Assembly (NCBI GenBank): GCA_016903655.1
Contig: JADQBC010000028.1
Location: 1 to 34,875 of the forward strand
Reading direction: 5' to 3'
DNA from: Gomphosphaeria aponina SAG 52.96 = DSM 107014
Lineage (GTDB): Bacteria > Cyanobacteriota > Cyanobacteriia > Cyanobacteriales > Gomphosphaeriaceae
Length of the DNA: 34,875 nt
The position numbers were made by a program, and so were the translations under genes. This document shows, in pieces, positions 1 through 9,172 of this stretch. How positions within the stretch are numbered: the stretch's first letter is position 1; each line of letters begins with the position of its first letter. The notes under the pieces were generated by a model. That model was not told the DNA's origin and searched no databases. It saw nothing but the letters and a program-made list of their open reading frames with translations.

Positions 1-567
1 CCTCTAACCGTTAAATTTGATTCCTTTCAGTTATCTGATGAGCAGTTTTACCAATTGTGTCAGGATAACCGTGATTTACGTTTTGAAAGAAATTGCCAAG
101 GAGATTTAATGATTATGCCCCCAACAGGAGGAGAAACCAGTGCCCGTAACCTTGAAATTTCTTATCAACTGCAAGCATGGAGTCGTCAAAATCAACTGGG
201 TATTGCTTTTGATTCTTCGGGTGGTTTTAAACTCCCCAATGGTGCAGATAAGTCACCTGATGCTGCTTGGCTACCCTTAGAAAAATGGCATAACTTAACC
301 CCGAAACAACGTCAAGGTTTTGTTCCTCTTTGCCCTGATTTTGTGCTTGAATTACGCTCTCCTAGTGACAACTTAAAATCCCTACAGGATAAAATGCAAG
401 AATACCTCGAAAATGCTACTCTTTTAGGCTGGTTAATTAATCCTCAAAACCGACAAGTTGAGGTTTATCGGCAAGGTCAAGCGGTTGAAATCTTACAAAA
501 TCCCACAAGTTTATCAGGAGAAGATGTTCTCTTAGGGTTTGTCTTGGATTTAACTTCAATTTGGTAG
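1..567 (+). CDS. Uma2 family (DUF820) putative endonuclease, 5' end outside window
   Basis: The reading frame is open from base 1, and the residues before the first internal TTG (position 55) already read like the usual N-terminus of this cyanobacterial family (PLTVKFDSFQLSDEQFYQL). The start codon is therefore upstream of the window and this is a 3' partial gene of 188 visible codons. Family hallmarks are MPPTGGET near the N-terminus, the SPDAAWLP strand carrying the conserved Asp, and DFVLELRSPSDNL carrying the conserved Glu of the PD-(D/E)XK-like fold. The C-terminal part (LLGWLINPQNRQVEVYR) is also typical. Uma2 proteins are very abundant in cyanobacteria; a nuclease fold is established, but their biological role is mostly unknown. 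The stop TAG is followed 30 bp later by the convergent cheB gene. Confidence 0.9.
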   Translation, partial: PLTVKFDSFQLSDEQFYQLCQDNRDLRFERNCQGDLMIMPPTGGETSARNLEISYQLQAWSRQNQLGIAFDSSGGFKLPNGADKSPDAAWLPLEKWHNLTPKQRQGFVPLCPDFVLELRSPSDNLKSLQDKMQEYLENATLLGWLINPQNRQVEVYRQGQAVEILQNPTSLSGEDVLLGFVLDLTSIW

Positions 568-596
568 AATTTACTTGATTTTTACCGAAGGGGGTT

Positions 597-1634
597 TTAG
601 ACCATTTTTTTCAGGAGAAAAGGGGCGATCGCCTGTAAAGGTAAAACCTCTTTCACACCACCTAATGCAATGGCTTCTTTTGGCATACCAAACACTACGG
701 AAGTTCCTTGATCTTGAGCAATAGTTAAACCTCCAGCAGCGGCGATCGCCTTCATTCCTTCTGCTCCATCTTTCCCCATTCCTGTCAACAAAATCCCAAT
801 TGCTGTACTCCCATACACACGCGCTACTGACTTTAAAGTTACTGTGATAGAAGGGCGATGTCCTCCCACCTGGGGTGCATGAGAGCAGAAAAATTTACCA
901 CTACTATCTAACTCTAAATGCTGTCCTTCTGGAGGAAAATAAATATTCCCTGGTTGAGGAATAACCCCTGATTGCGCTATTACTAGTTTTAGCTTACAAA
1001 CACTGGTTAACCAATCAATTAATCCCTGCAAAAATCCCTCACTAATATGCTGTACACAAATTATAGGTACGGGAAAATTCACAGGTAATTTACTGAAAAT
1101 TTCCTGTAGAGCTTGCGGGCCTCCAGTAGAAGCGCCGATCGCCACCATTTTTATCTTACTACTCACCATCGAAGTGGGCATAAATGGCACTTCTTTTTTC
1201 ACTGGAGTAGCATATTTTTGCGGTTTAGAAAACACTCTTACCCCCGCCAGCACCTTAATTTTATTAATCAAAGGTTGCTTAATTAATTCATAATCTTTCG
1301 GTTGCCCAGCACGGGGTTTAGGAAAAATATCCACCGCCCCTGCCTCTAACAATTGAAAAACATGATGAGTATCTTCTTCCTGTACAGAAGCACTAATAAT
1401 CAAAATTGGTCGGGGATAAAGAGCCATTACTTCTGTTGTTAATTCCAGACCATTCATCTTAGGCATATGTAAGTCTGTACAAATCACATCAGGATTAACT
1501 TTAGGAATCATTTCTAAAGCTTCTACCCCCGTACTCGCACATCCCACTACTTCAATATCTGGGGCTGAATCTAACAGTTTTTTAAGCAGTGTCAGCGCTA
1601 CTGGAGAATCTTCTACTAAGATAACTTTAATCAT
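597..1634 (-). CDS. cheB: Chemotaxis response regulator protein-glutamate methylesterase CheB
   Basis: A 345-residue protein with the normal CheB architecture. The N-terminal receiver domain (about 1-120) has acidic VEDS at 7-10, phospho-acceptor Asp54 in CTDLHMPKMNG, and the conserved Lys in FPKP (about 106). The C-terminal methylesterase domain (about 160-345) has the catalytic triad in standard contexts: Ser169 in AIGASTGGP, His196 in VQHISEGF and Asp289 in LLTGMGKDGAEGM. Phosphorylated CheB removes methyl groups from glutamates of chemoreceptors, and so drives adaptation, and also deamidates glutamines. It is the last gene of a minus-strand operon, 14 bp after the CheA-like kinase, which presumably phosphorylates it. 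No CheR methyltransferase is in the window, so its partner must be encoded elsewhere. All key residues are present, so it is probably functional. Confidence 0.96.
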   Translation of the reverse strand: MIKVILVEDSPVALTLLKKLLDSAPDIEVVGCASTGVEALEMIPKVNPDVICTDLHMPKMNGLELTTEVMALYPRPILIISASVQEEDTHHVFQLLEAGAVDIFPKPRAGQPKDYELIKQPLINKIKVLAGVRVFSKPQKYATPVKKEVPFMPTSMVSSKIKMVAIGASTGGPQALQEIFSKLPVNFPVPIICVQHISEGFLQGLIDWLTSVCKLKLVIAQSGVIPQPGNIYFPPEGQHLELDSSGKFFCSHAPQVGGHRPSITVTLKSVARVYGSTAIGILLTGMGKDGAEGMKAIAAAGGLTIAQDQGTSVVFGMPKEAIALGGVKEVLPLQAIAPFLLKKMV

Positions 1635-1648
1635 TTATTAACCATCAA

Positions 1649-4600
1649 CTAAACTAAACGTCCGAGAGTTTCGAGGAGAATATCTTGATTAAAATTCCCC
1701 TTGACTATATAAGCATTTGCACCAACTTCAACTCCTTTTCTCTTATCCTCATCAGAAGAAAGTGATGTCACCAAAATTACTGGCAACTCATTATATTCTG
1801 GATGCTGACGAATTTTAGCAGTAAGTAAAAACCCATCTAGATTAGGCATTTGTATATCAGAAATTACCGCATCAAAATCACGAGTTTTCAGTTTATTCAA
1901 AGCATCTAAACCATCAACTGCTGTTATCACTTCATACCCCGCTCCATCTAAAATCCGTTTTTCTTGAGTACGAACAGCGATGGAATCATCTGCTAAAAGA
2001 ACCACTGGTTTAGTTTTTTCTTCTGTTTCAGTAATGCGCCGCTCAAAAAAGTTAGTGGTATTTTTCCCATTATGCACGGAAGCAAGTAAATCTTGAGGAT
2101 TCAAAATCATACAAACTTCACCTGTCCCTAAAATCGTCGCCCCAGAAACATTCCGCACTCGTTTTAATAACTTACTTTGGGGTTTAATCACCACATCTTG
2201 GATATCTAAAACTCGCTCAACAAATACTCCCAATTGCTCTTCCCCCACATTTAAAAGCACACAGGGGCGCACACTTCGCTTATTTTTATTCCCATTCATG
2301 GGAGATAGTTGGAGTAATTCTGCTAAATTTGCCACAGATATTGCTTGATTATTTAAAGAAATAGTTTGCCGACCTTCAATAGTAAAAATCTGCTCTGGTT
2401 TAATTAACAAATTACTTTGTACAACTTCAAGCGGCAGAGCATGAACAATCCCTTCAACTTCCACTAATAAAACATTAGCAGTTGCTAGGGTTGTCCCCAG
2501 TTTAATGCGAAAAGTACATCCTTGAGTGAATACTGATTCGATCTCAATATTCCCTTTTAATCTTTCCACATTAGTGCGCACCACATCTAACCCCACACCT
2601 CTCCCAGAAACTTCGGTAATAAAATTTTTCGTGGAGAAACCTGGAACAAAAATCAGGTGATGAAGCTGACTTTCTGTCATTGTTTCTAACTCTTCTGGAC
2701 GACAAATTCCCCGCATCAGTGCAGTTTGTTTAATCTTTTCTATCTCCAAACCTCGCCCATCATCTATTACTTCTATGTGGATCTTGTTGCCAATTTGATA
2801 ACCCCTTAAACGGAGAGTAGCTTGACGCTGTTTACCTAATTTTTCCCTTTCTTCTGGTGTTTCAATCCCATGATCAATTGCATTGCGTACCATGTGCATT
2901 AAGGGATCTTTGATTTCTTCCAGAATTTGTTTATCTGCTGTGGTTTCCCCGCCTTCAATAATTAATTCTACTTCTTTCCCTTCTTCTTTCGCTAAATCCC
3001 TTACCATGCGAGGAAATAAGTTAAATACTGTAGCTAAAGGTAACAGTCTGAGGGTGCGAATTTTGCTTTCTAATTCCCCTGAAATTAAGTCTAGTCTAGC
3101 ACTGTTTTCTTGAGCAGTATTTTTGAGCTGGCTAAGAAGTTTTTCCAGTTTTTCTTCTGAAGATATGGTTTGATCTTGTTGTCTATTGTTTTTCCAGTCT
3201 TCCCATAAACTAGCCGCTGTTTCCATTTCTGAGGCAAAATGCCCTATCCTGATTTTGGTAACTGTCAGTTCCCCCGCTTGTGTCATTAAAGCATCCAGTT
3301 CCCGCGTTTGTATCCGAATTGTGTCAATGTGATGGGTTGATTCAGGGGTTTTGACCAGGTTTTTTTGCTGCTTATGTTCTACTGCAGGTTTTTTTGATAA
3401 AACATTGAATTTTTCTCCCCTTAATTCGGTGAGCATTTCTGATACATTTACCTGAGGTGGATTACCTGTTACCGCTTCTTCTACCAACTTTTTCATCCCA
3501 TTAAAAACTTGATCAAGGCGATCGCTTAATTTTGCAGTTAGCTCCAACTCTTGCTTAGTAATGCTCCTAAAAATATCTTCGACTGCCTGAGCTAATTGTT
3601 CCACACTTTCTACTTCTGTTATTCTAGAATCACCTTTTAAACTGTGAGCTTCTCGCATTAATTCTTCCAATCGCTCTAAGTCGTCTGGGTGCTTTTCTAA
3701 ATGAAGCAACCCTGCTTCCAATTTCTCCAAATGTTCCTCACAGGAAGTTTTATATATCTCTCGCAACTCTTCATCTTCAATTATCTTAATTACAGGTACT
3801 ATTTTTTCTTCTTTTAACGGTGCTGGAGCTTCTGACTCTCTTACCTGTAAACTTGCAAGGATTTTTGAGAGCTCTACCCCACTAGGATTTCCTGTTACTG
3901 CTGCTTTTACCAATAATTTCATAGCATCTAAAGCCCCATAAAGGCGATCGCTAATTGCAGAGGTAAAAGTTATCTCTTGGTTTTCGATACTTTTGAGTAT
4001 ATCTTCTATTCCATGAGCAATTTGTTCTACACTTTCCACCCCCACAATTCTCGAATCCCCTTTCAGACTATGAGCTTCCCGCAATAACTCTTCAATTTTA
4101 TTAATTGCTTCAGGATTTTTTTCTAACCCCAGCAAACCTGCTTCCAATACTTGCAAATGTTCCTCACTAGAGGTTTTATAAATCTCTCGCAATTCTTCAT
4201 CTTCAATAATTTCTACCACATTCGTACTCATAGCTAGGGGAGTTTCTGTTTCAACTTCTCCCCATAACTCCAATTCTTCATTATTTGTACTAAGAGCTAG
4301 GGGAGTTTCTGTTTCAACTTCTCCCCATAACTCCAATTCTTCATTTTCTGTTGCTTCTGATTGAACAAATTCCCCTGTTAATTCTTGCAATAATAACTCC
4401 ACATCCACCCCAGAAGGAATCCCCGTAATTGATTCCTCTACCAGTTTAACTATAGCATCTAAACCTTGATGCAAACCCACACTCACCTCTGGATTAATCA
4501 CTAGCTCATCATTTTTAATCTTGGTTAGAATTTCTGCCAAATAATCCGCTAAAGCTACTACATTTTTTTCTCCTTCTACCAGAGTCGAATCTTGTTTTAA

Positions 4601-5260
4601 ACCTTGTACTTCTGTCAGTAATTCTTCAAGGCGTTTTTGATCCCCAGGATTTTGTTCTAACTCTAGCAAACCTGCCGCTAGTTTTTCCAAATGTTGTTCA
4701 CTACTAACTTGATAAATATCTCGCAATTCTAAATCTTCTATAATCTTACTTCCGTTCCCATTTATCTCAGTTTTATCTTTGGGGCGCAAAAAATCTTCTG
4801 CCAAAATTTCTGCCAAAAAGTCATCCTGTTCCTCTTCTTTCTTTTTTAAAAAATCCTTTTCAAAAATTTCTGCCAACAAGTCTTCTTTTTGATTTGTTAC
4901 ATTTTGCACAACTTGCAAGACATTTACCTCTGAAGGAGTTCCATCTATGGCTTCTTTTGCTAGTTTAATCATTGACTCTAAAGCCAGATTCAGGTTTTCT
5001 TTTACTTGAAGACTAAAACTTATTTCCTGATTTTTCACCTGGCGCAAAATCTCTTCTACGCAGTCTGCCAAAGTTGCCACACTTTCTACTTCTAGAATGA
5101 TTGAATCTTGTTTCAGACTCTTGATTTCTTCCAATAACTCATCTAGAAGCTGCAAATCTGAGGGATTTTGCTCTAATTCCAGCAAACCTGTGGCTAGTTT
5201 CTGTAAATGCGCTTCACTCGATGTTTGATAAATATCTAACAGTTCTTGATCTTCTATCAT
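1649..5260 (-). CDS. cheA: CheA-type hybrid histidine kinase with four Hpt-like modules and a receiver domain
   Basis: A 1203-residue chemotaxis/phototaxis-type hybrid kinase. Four Hpt-like modules lie near 1-120, 173-290, 350-475 and 493-615, each opening with a variant of IEDxELxxIYxxSxEEHL. Modules 3 and 4 keep the phosphorylatable histidine (His397 and His539, both in EAHSLKGDSR). The matching positions in modules 1 and 2 are Lys47 and Gln219, so these cannot be phosphorylated in the normal way. A dimerisation segment (about 640-740), HATPase domain (N box HMVRNAIDHGIE at 789-800, DDGRGL at 833-838, GRGVGLD at 886-892), CheW-like domain (about 925-1065) and receiver (Asp1135 in ISDIQMPN) follow. 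A GAGGAG ribosome-binding site precedes the ATG. The receiver probably acts as an internal phosphate sink or output. The gene lies between an MCP (65 bp upstream) and cheB (14 bp downstream). Confidence 0.95.
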   Translation of the reverse strand: MIEDQELLDIYQTSSEAHLQKLATGLLELEQNPSDLQLLDELLEEIKSLKQDSIILEVESVATLADCVEEILRQVKNQEISFSLQVKENLNLALESMIKLAKEAIDGTPSEVNVLQVVQNVTNQKEDLLAEIFEKDFLKKKEEEQDDFLAEILAEDFLRPKDKTEINGNGSKIIEDLELRDIYQVSSEQHLEKLAAGLLELEQNPGDQKRLEELLTEVQGLKQDSTLVEGEKNVVALADYLAEILTKIKNDELVINPEVSVGLHQGLDAIVKLVEESITGIPSGVDVELLLQELTGEFVQSEATENEELELWGEVETETPLALSTNNEELELWGEVETETPLAMSTNVVEIIEDEELREIYKTSSEEHLQVLEAGLLGLEKNPEAINKIEELLREAHSLKGDSRIVGVESVEQIAHGIEDILKSIENQEITFTSAISDRLYGALDAMKLLVKAAVTGNPSGVELSKILASLQVRESEAPAPLKEEKIVPVIKIIEDEELREIYKTSCEEHLEKLEAGLLHLEKHPDDLERLEELMREAHSLKGDSRITEVESVEQLAQAVEDIFRSITKQELELTAKLSDRLDQVFNGMKKLVEEAVTGNPPQVNVSEMLTELRGEKFNVLSKKPAVEHKQQKNLVKTPESTHHIDTIRIQTRELDALMTQAGELTVTKIRIGHFASEMETAASLWEDWKNNRQQDQTISSEEKLEKLLSQLKNTAQENSARLDLISGELESKIRTLRLLPLATVFNLFPRMVRDLAKEEGKEVELIIEGGETTADKQILEEIKDPLMHMVRNAIDHGIETPEEREKLGKQRQATLRLRGYQIGNKIHIEVIDDGRGLEIEKIKQTALMRGICRPEELETMTESQLHHLIFVPGFSTKNFITEVSGRGVGLDVVRTNVERLKGNIEIESVFTQGCTFRIKLGTTLATANVLLVEVEGIVHALPLEVVQSNLLIKPEQIFTIEGRQTISLNNQAISVANLAELLQLSPMNGNKNKRSVRPCVLLNVGEEQLGVFVERVLDIQDVVIKPQSKLLKRVRNVSGATILGTGEVCMILNPQDLLASVHNGKNTTNFFERRITETEEKTKPVVLLADDSIAVRTQEKRILDGAGYEVITAVDGLDALNKLKTRDFDAVISDIQMPNLDGFLLTAKIRQHPEYNELPVILVTSLSSDEDKRKGVEVGANAYIVKGNFNQDILLETLGRLV
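4220..4345 (-). repeat. Tandem 63-bp duplication in the CheA linker
   Basis: Two consecutive 63-bp units encode residues 306-326 and 327-347 of the kinase. The unit begins NEELELWGEVETETPLA; the two copies differ only near the end (ALST versus AMST). About 50 bp are identical in both copies, which suggests a recent in-frame duplication. It lies in the acidic linker between the second, degenerate Hpt module and the third, active one. Confidence 0.9.
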
Positions 5261-5325
5261 CTTTAATCTCCTCTATTTTTGCTGCCCAAAATACTTTTTC
5301 TCATTGGATATTTTTTTTTCTCTTC

Positions 5326-6774
5326 CTACACCATTGATTTTAATTTCATGGAAGTTTCGCTCAATTTTTGAGTACCTACTTTAGTTTGATTAATCCCACT
5401 AGCCGTTTCGGTTGCCGCTTGTTTTAAAATTGACATGGCGTTTACTACTTCCCCAATAGCAACTGCTTGTTGTTTGGTATTCAAAGAAATTTGTTGCACA
5501 CTAACACTTACTTCCCCAATTGCTTCAGCCACACTCTGGAATGTGTCAGCAGTTTTCTGGGCAATTTTTACCTCTTCTTCCACCGTTTTTGTCCCTGATT
5601 CTGTAGCTTTCACCGTTGTTTTTAAAGCCGCTTGAATTGCCCCCACCACTTCGTTGATTTTTTGCCCCTGCTCTTTACTTTGATCTGCTAATTTCCGAAT
5701 TTCAGTTGCCACTACTGCAAAACCTTTGCCATGTTCTCCCGCCCGCACTGCTTCTACTGCCGCATTCAGCGCTAACATATTCGTTTGTTTTGCAATTTCA
5801 CTCACTAATTGTTGATAGCTATTGATTTGAGTAATTTGCTCATTCAGTTGGGAAAGGGCTACCGTAATCCCGCCTACTTTTTCTTGTAAATCTGACATCC
5901 CTGCTAAGGTTTCCCCCACCGCTATATTCCCTGCATAAGAAAGCTGTAATACTTGCTCGGCTGCGGTTGCTGCGGTTTGTGCTTGGAGTGTTGATTGTTG
6001 GGCTGATGATTTCAACTGCTCCATTGTCGTAGTTGTTTCATTAACAGAAGCCGACTCTTGAGCTGCAAGTCTTTCTTGTTGTTCAGCAGATGCTGCTATT
6101 TCTGTAGAAGCAGAAGCAATGGTGTTAATTGTTTCTTTTAATGTGCCAATGATTAAGCGACTAATAAATAGTCTAATGGGAAGAATTACCAAGATTACAG
6201 CAGCTATCATAGCAGGAATGAAAATCCACAGGATTGTATAATAGATATTCTCTGCTTCCCGTCTTTCGTTTTGGGCTATCTCTAGCTGCAAATCAATTAA
6301 TTCCTGGATTTTGGCGCTTACAGGCTCAATAACTGCATACAAAGCACCATCAAATTCATCAATGCGCTCAAATTGTTTCTCTTCTAAGACTCTAATCAAT
6401 TGGTTGATTTGCTCATCAGCATCCTTAAATAGCTCCTCAACTTCCCAGGCTAAGGTTTGCTCTTCGGCCGTTAAATATGTCTGGCGATAAGTTTCCCAGT
6501 TGTTTTTAATTCTTTCCTGAGCTTTTTGAATACTCGCTAAAGCTTCATTGGGGCTAATTTGTCCTTCATTCCCTTTGTTAACTGCATCAATAATTAGCAC
6601 AGCATAATCATCAGAAATTTCTTTGAGCTGCTTGAGTGGTACTAGGCGATCATCGTAAATTGTCCCTACTTGTTCATTGATCCGCCAGAAACCATAAATT
6701 GAGCCTAAACCCATACATACTATAAATAAAGCTGGTAAAGTAAAACCGATCTGAATCTTGCTTGTTAATTTCAT
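5326..6774 (-). CDS. Methyl-accepting chemotaxis protein (transmembrane receptor)
   Basis: A 482-residue membrane chemoreceptor. TM1 is at about 9-30. A mostly helical sensor region of the four-helix-bundle type follows (about 31-177), then TM2 (about 178-202). The cytoplasmic part is a long coiled coil whose hairpin tip is the highly conserved [21 protein letters not shown] segment (about 326-346), the contact site for CheA and CheW. No recognisable HAMP domain separates TM2 from the signalling coil: the heptads start almost directly after the membrane, so the receptor is shorter than canonical MCPs. It is the first gene of the operon, 65 bp ahead of the CheA-like kinase, which it presumably controls. 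The ligand is unknown. The ATG is the natural start because a membrane helix begins immediately after it. Confidence 0.92.
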   Translation of the reverse strand: MKLTSKIQIGFTLPALFIVCMGLGSIYGFWRINEQVGTIYDDRLVPLKQLKEISDDYAVLIIDAVNKGNEGQISPNEALASIQKAQERIKNNWETYRQTYLTAEEQTLAWEVEELFKDADEQINQLIRVLEEKQFERIDEFDGALYAVIEPVSAKIQELIDLQLEIAQNERREAENIYYTILWIFIPAMIAAVILVILPIRLFISRLIIGTLKETINTIASASTEIAASAEQQERLAAQESASVNETTTTMEQLKSSAQQSTLQAQTAATAAEQVLQLSYAGNIAVGETLAGMSDLQEKVGGITVALSQLNEQITQINSYQQLVSEIAKQTNMLALNAAVEAVRAGEHGKGFAVVATEIRKLADQSKEQGQKINEVVGAIQAALKTTVKATESGTKTVEEEVKIAQKTADTFQSVAEAIGEVSVSVQQISLNTKQQAVAIGEVVNAMSILKQAATETASGINQTKVGTQKLSETSMKLKSMV

Positions 6775-7091
6775 ATGTAATTGCCCCCAAACAATCTGGG
6801 ATTCTTTTTATCTTCAATATACAGCGAGCTGCTTTTCCCATCGGGAGATTCTTTAATATTTTTAGGTTAAATTTTATTAACTTATTTAAATACAATTAAA
6901 TTTTGATGATAATGGGATCTTTTCTGCTATGCTAAAGTTGCCAGAATTTAATATTACACAATGAATTTATTTAACCAGTATAAATGTTTTATTGGGGAAC
7001 TAGGTGCTTTAAGTGATTCCTTGGCAAGAAATATCTTAATATTTTTAATGCAGACTCAACTCAATTTTTAATACTTAAAGGTTATATTTAT
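6775..7091. other. AT-rich divergent intergenic region
   Basis: This 317-bp region separates the minus-strand MCP from the plus-strand coiled-coil gene and must hold both promoters. A weak plus-strand candidate is TTGATG (6903-6908) with TATGCT (6928-6933), but the 19-bp spacing is poor. A 36-codon ORF (6961-7071) without a ribosome-binding site is present and not convincing. No strong hairpin or repeat was seen. Confidence 0.5.
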
Positions 7092-7685
7092 ATGTTAAAT
7101 GAAAATTTTGAAAATGATTATGAAGCTGAAGAACCAAACCGAACAGATACTCCCCCTCAAGGTTTCGATCTTGAAGCAGAACTGAATTTTCTAGAAGAAC
7201 TAATTTGCTCTAGTTTTCGCATCCCCCTAACTGGACTTACTTTGGTGGATGAAGACCAGTTACTCAACCAGCTCGATTTGGTGAGGGATAATTTACCACC
7301 AGCTTTAGAAAAAGCTGAGGATATTATTCGTCAACAAAAAGAGATTTTACAGGAAGCAGCCGATATAGCTGAACAGATTATTCAAGAAGCAGAACAAAAA
7401 GCAGATCAAATTAAAAATCAAACGGGTATTATTCAACAAGCTGAACGAGAAGCATATCAAATTCGGCACCAACTTAACCGCGATTGTGAAACAATTCAGC
7501 AACAAACTCTGGCTGAAGTTGAACAGTTGCGCCAAAGGGCGATCGCTGAATGTGAGGAAATGCGCAATGGGGCTGATAATTATGCTGATGCGGTTCTCAG
7601 TCGCATTGAAACACAGTTAGGAGAAATGATGCGGGTAATTCAAAATGGCCGTCAGCAAATTTATCAAAATTCTAAATCCCGTTGA
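7092..7685 (+). CDS. Coiled-coil protein, DivIVA-like (cyanobacterial conserved)
   Basis: A 197-residue, acidic, Gln- and Glu-rich soluble protein with no signal peptide or membrane segment. Residues 1-30 are acidic and disordered. Residues 31-80 contain a conserved-looking block (LEELICSSFRIPLTGLTLVDEDQLLNQLD, given here in part), and residues about 85-190 form a continuous coiled coil (EKAEDIIRQQKEILQEA and onward). This layout, a short N-terminal block and then a long coil, is that of DivIVA-like proteins in cyanobacteria, often also mis-called ATP synthase subunit b. A role in polar or septal scaffolding is only an inference. It stands alone on the plus strand and ends 3 bp from the convergent ygfZ, with no terminator between them. 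One HIP1 palindrome lies inside the gene. Confidence 0.75.
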   Translation: MLNENFENDYEAEEPNRTDTPPQGFDLEAELNFLEELICSSFRIPLTGLTLVDEDQLLNQLDLVRDNLPPALEKAEDIIRQQKEILQEAADIAEQIIQEAEQKADQIKNQTGIIQQAEREAYQIRHQLNRDCETIQQQTLAEVEQLRQRAIAECEEMRNGADNYADAVLSRIETQLGEMMRVIQNGRQQIYQNSKSR

Positions 7686-7688
7686 TCA

Positions 7689-8735
7689 TTATGGTTGATA
7701 ATACTCATGGCTTAAAAATGGCACATTAACTAATTCTCCTGATGCTTCCCCAATTTCCACTTTTAACCCCGCCCCCCCAGCTTTGGTTTTAATATAAGCC
7801 AAACCCAACTTTTCGGTTTCGGTTTCAGTGTAACTGGTTAAAATGCCAACTTTACTCCCGTCCACTGTTACTGTACTACCTACCTCAACTGCTGAACTGA
7901 GTTTCACTCCCCAGAGTCTCTGTTTTACTCCTTTATAGGTGTTTAAACGCGCAATAGTTTCTTGCCCAATATAACAACCTTTGTTAAAAGAAATTGTCTG
8001 CCACAGTCCTGCTTCTAAGGGGTTATAATCTTCTGTTAGTTCATAGTCAGGGGCGGGTCTTCCTTGTTGAATGCGGAGTTTTTCTAACAAGCTTACACCT
8101 ATTGGTATTCCCCCTGCTTGGGTTATTTCTTGCCAAATTGCTCCACTTTGTGCTTTACTTACAATGACGTTATATCCAGCCATTCCTAACCCATTCCCTA
8201 CACCTATTCGCACTGGCATATCTTTGATTTTAACTAATGTATGATTTCCTTCCCCCCTCATTGCTGTTACACCTACTTTTTCTAAAAGGCGATCGCTTTT
8301 TGGCCCAATCAAACTAAACACTACATTTGCTGCCGATATGTCCTCCAACTCTACCTTATCCATTGGGAAAATATATCGCTCCATCAACTCCAGCAACTGC
8401 TGACCACGTTGGGGAGAAACCAGCAATAACACCGAATCTTCCGTGACATAAGCTTTAACTAAATCAATTGTACGAGCAGTAGAAGTTACAAACACTGTCT
8501 CACATCCCTGTCCTGGTTGCAGTCCCTTAAAATCATTAGTAGTTTGATTGTGCAAAAAACGCAACCTGTCTGCACCCCTAATTTTGAGTATGTTGCTAGC
8601 CGAATGATTTACAGCTACTCCTGCCCGTGCTGCTGCATATCCCTCGCCCTCATTGCCAAAACTGGTAGGAATATTGGACTCCCCCGCAAAAATTGCCCCT
8701 GCTTGTAGCTGAATATCCCGTAATTTCTCACTCAT
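7689..8735 (-). CDS. ygfZ: YgfZ/GcvT-like folate-binding protein (Fe-S cluster maintenance)
   Basis: A 348-residue member of the GcvT-fold, folate-binding YgfZ/IBA57 family. The diagnostic motif KGCYIGQE is at 252-259, with conserved Cys254. RIRGADRLRFLHNQTTND-like sequence near the N-terminus (about 51-68) and LRIQQGRPAPDYEL (about 220-233) also fit. YgfZ proteins use tetrahydrofolate and help assemble or repair some iron-sulfur enzymes, including the radical-SAM MiaB in Escherichia coli; cellular location is the cytoplasm. Its ATG overlaps the stop of the upstream 121-residue gene by 4 bp (ATGA), which implies translational coupling. It converges with the coiled-coil gene. Glycine cleavage T-protein is the alternative, but the KGCYIGQE motif separates the two. 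Confidence 0.9.
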   Translation of the reverse strand: MSEKLRDIQLQAGAIFAGESNIPTSFGNEGEGYAAARAGVAVNHSASNILKIRGADRLRFLHNQTTNDFKGLQPGQGCETVFVTSTARTIDLVKAYVTEDSVLLLVSPQRGQQLLELMERYIFPMDKVELEDISAANVVFSLIGPKSDRLLEKVGVTAMRGEGNHTLVKIKDMPVRIGVGNGLGMAGYNVIVSKAQSGAIWQEITQAGGIPIGVSLLEKLRIQQGRPAPDYELTEDYNPLEAGLWQTISFNKGCYIGQETIARLNTYKGVKQRLWGVKLSSAVEVGSTVTVDGSKVGILTSYTETETEKLGLAYIKTKAGGAGLKVEIGEASGELVNVPFLSHEYYQP

Positions 8736-9097
8736 AACAAATTTGCAAAAACCTGTCTAACTACATTTTGTGTCTTTGTTTCCAAACGCTGCCAATCTAC
8801 ATCTCCAGTCTCATCAATTAAACTGGTATCAATTTCTACATTAGTAGTTTGGTTAGGATGGTAATCCAGAAAACAAACCTGAAAACAAAGAGTCCAAATA
8901 TCCACTGTAACAGAACGTTCTTGATAAGTCAAAAGCATTTGATGTCCAGGTAAAGGAGTTTCCACCTCCTGGTAACTTCCTTCCCAAACTGATTGCTCTA
9001 ACTCTTTGCGCAGATTATCCATCAGTCTAATATAAGCAGGCTGCATCAAAAGTTGTGCTTGTTCCCAGGCTAAAGTGTTCTTAAATTTTGGTTTCAT
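8732..9097 (-). CDS. Conserved hypothetical protein, coupled to ygfZ
   Basis: A 121-residue soluble protein of no family I can name. It starts with a Lys-rich stretch, an amphipathic helix (about 8-37, WEQAQLLMQPAYIRLMDNL), a beta-rich middle with aromatic residues (LTYQERSVTVDIWTLCFQVCFLDY, in part), and an acidic C-terminal helix. No metal or nucleotide motif and no signal peptide were seen. The 4-bp overlap with ygfZ argues for co-translation and perhaps a shared task in Fe-S or folate metabolism, but that is inference. The ATG at 9097 is the only reasonable start. Confidence 0.75.
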   Translation of the reverse strand: MKPKFKNTLAWEQAQLLMQPAYIRLMDNLRKELEQSVWEGSYQEVETPLPGHQMLLTYQERSVTVDIWTLCFQVCFLDYHPNQTTNVEIDTSLIDETGDVDWQRLETKTQNVVRQVFANLL

Positions 9098-9172
9098 TGT
9101 AGTTACCGAATACCCCAGATAATTTTACCATTTTGCTATACTGTTGTTATTCTTATAGCAGCGAATTTGATA

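Noticed and set aside
2883-3113. Plus-strand ORFs inside cheA and other large genes
   Set aside because: Shadow frames antisense to well-supported domains.
6961-7071. 36-codon plus-strand ORF
   Set aside because: No ribosome-binding site and no protein-like composition; probably chance in the intergenic region.
9134-9160. TGCTATA...TATAGCA palindrome read as another element copy
   Set aside because: Only 27 bp with ends facing outward and no shared interior; at most a solo relic or chance.
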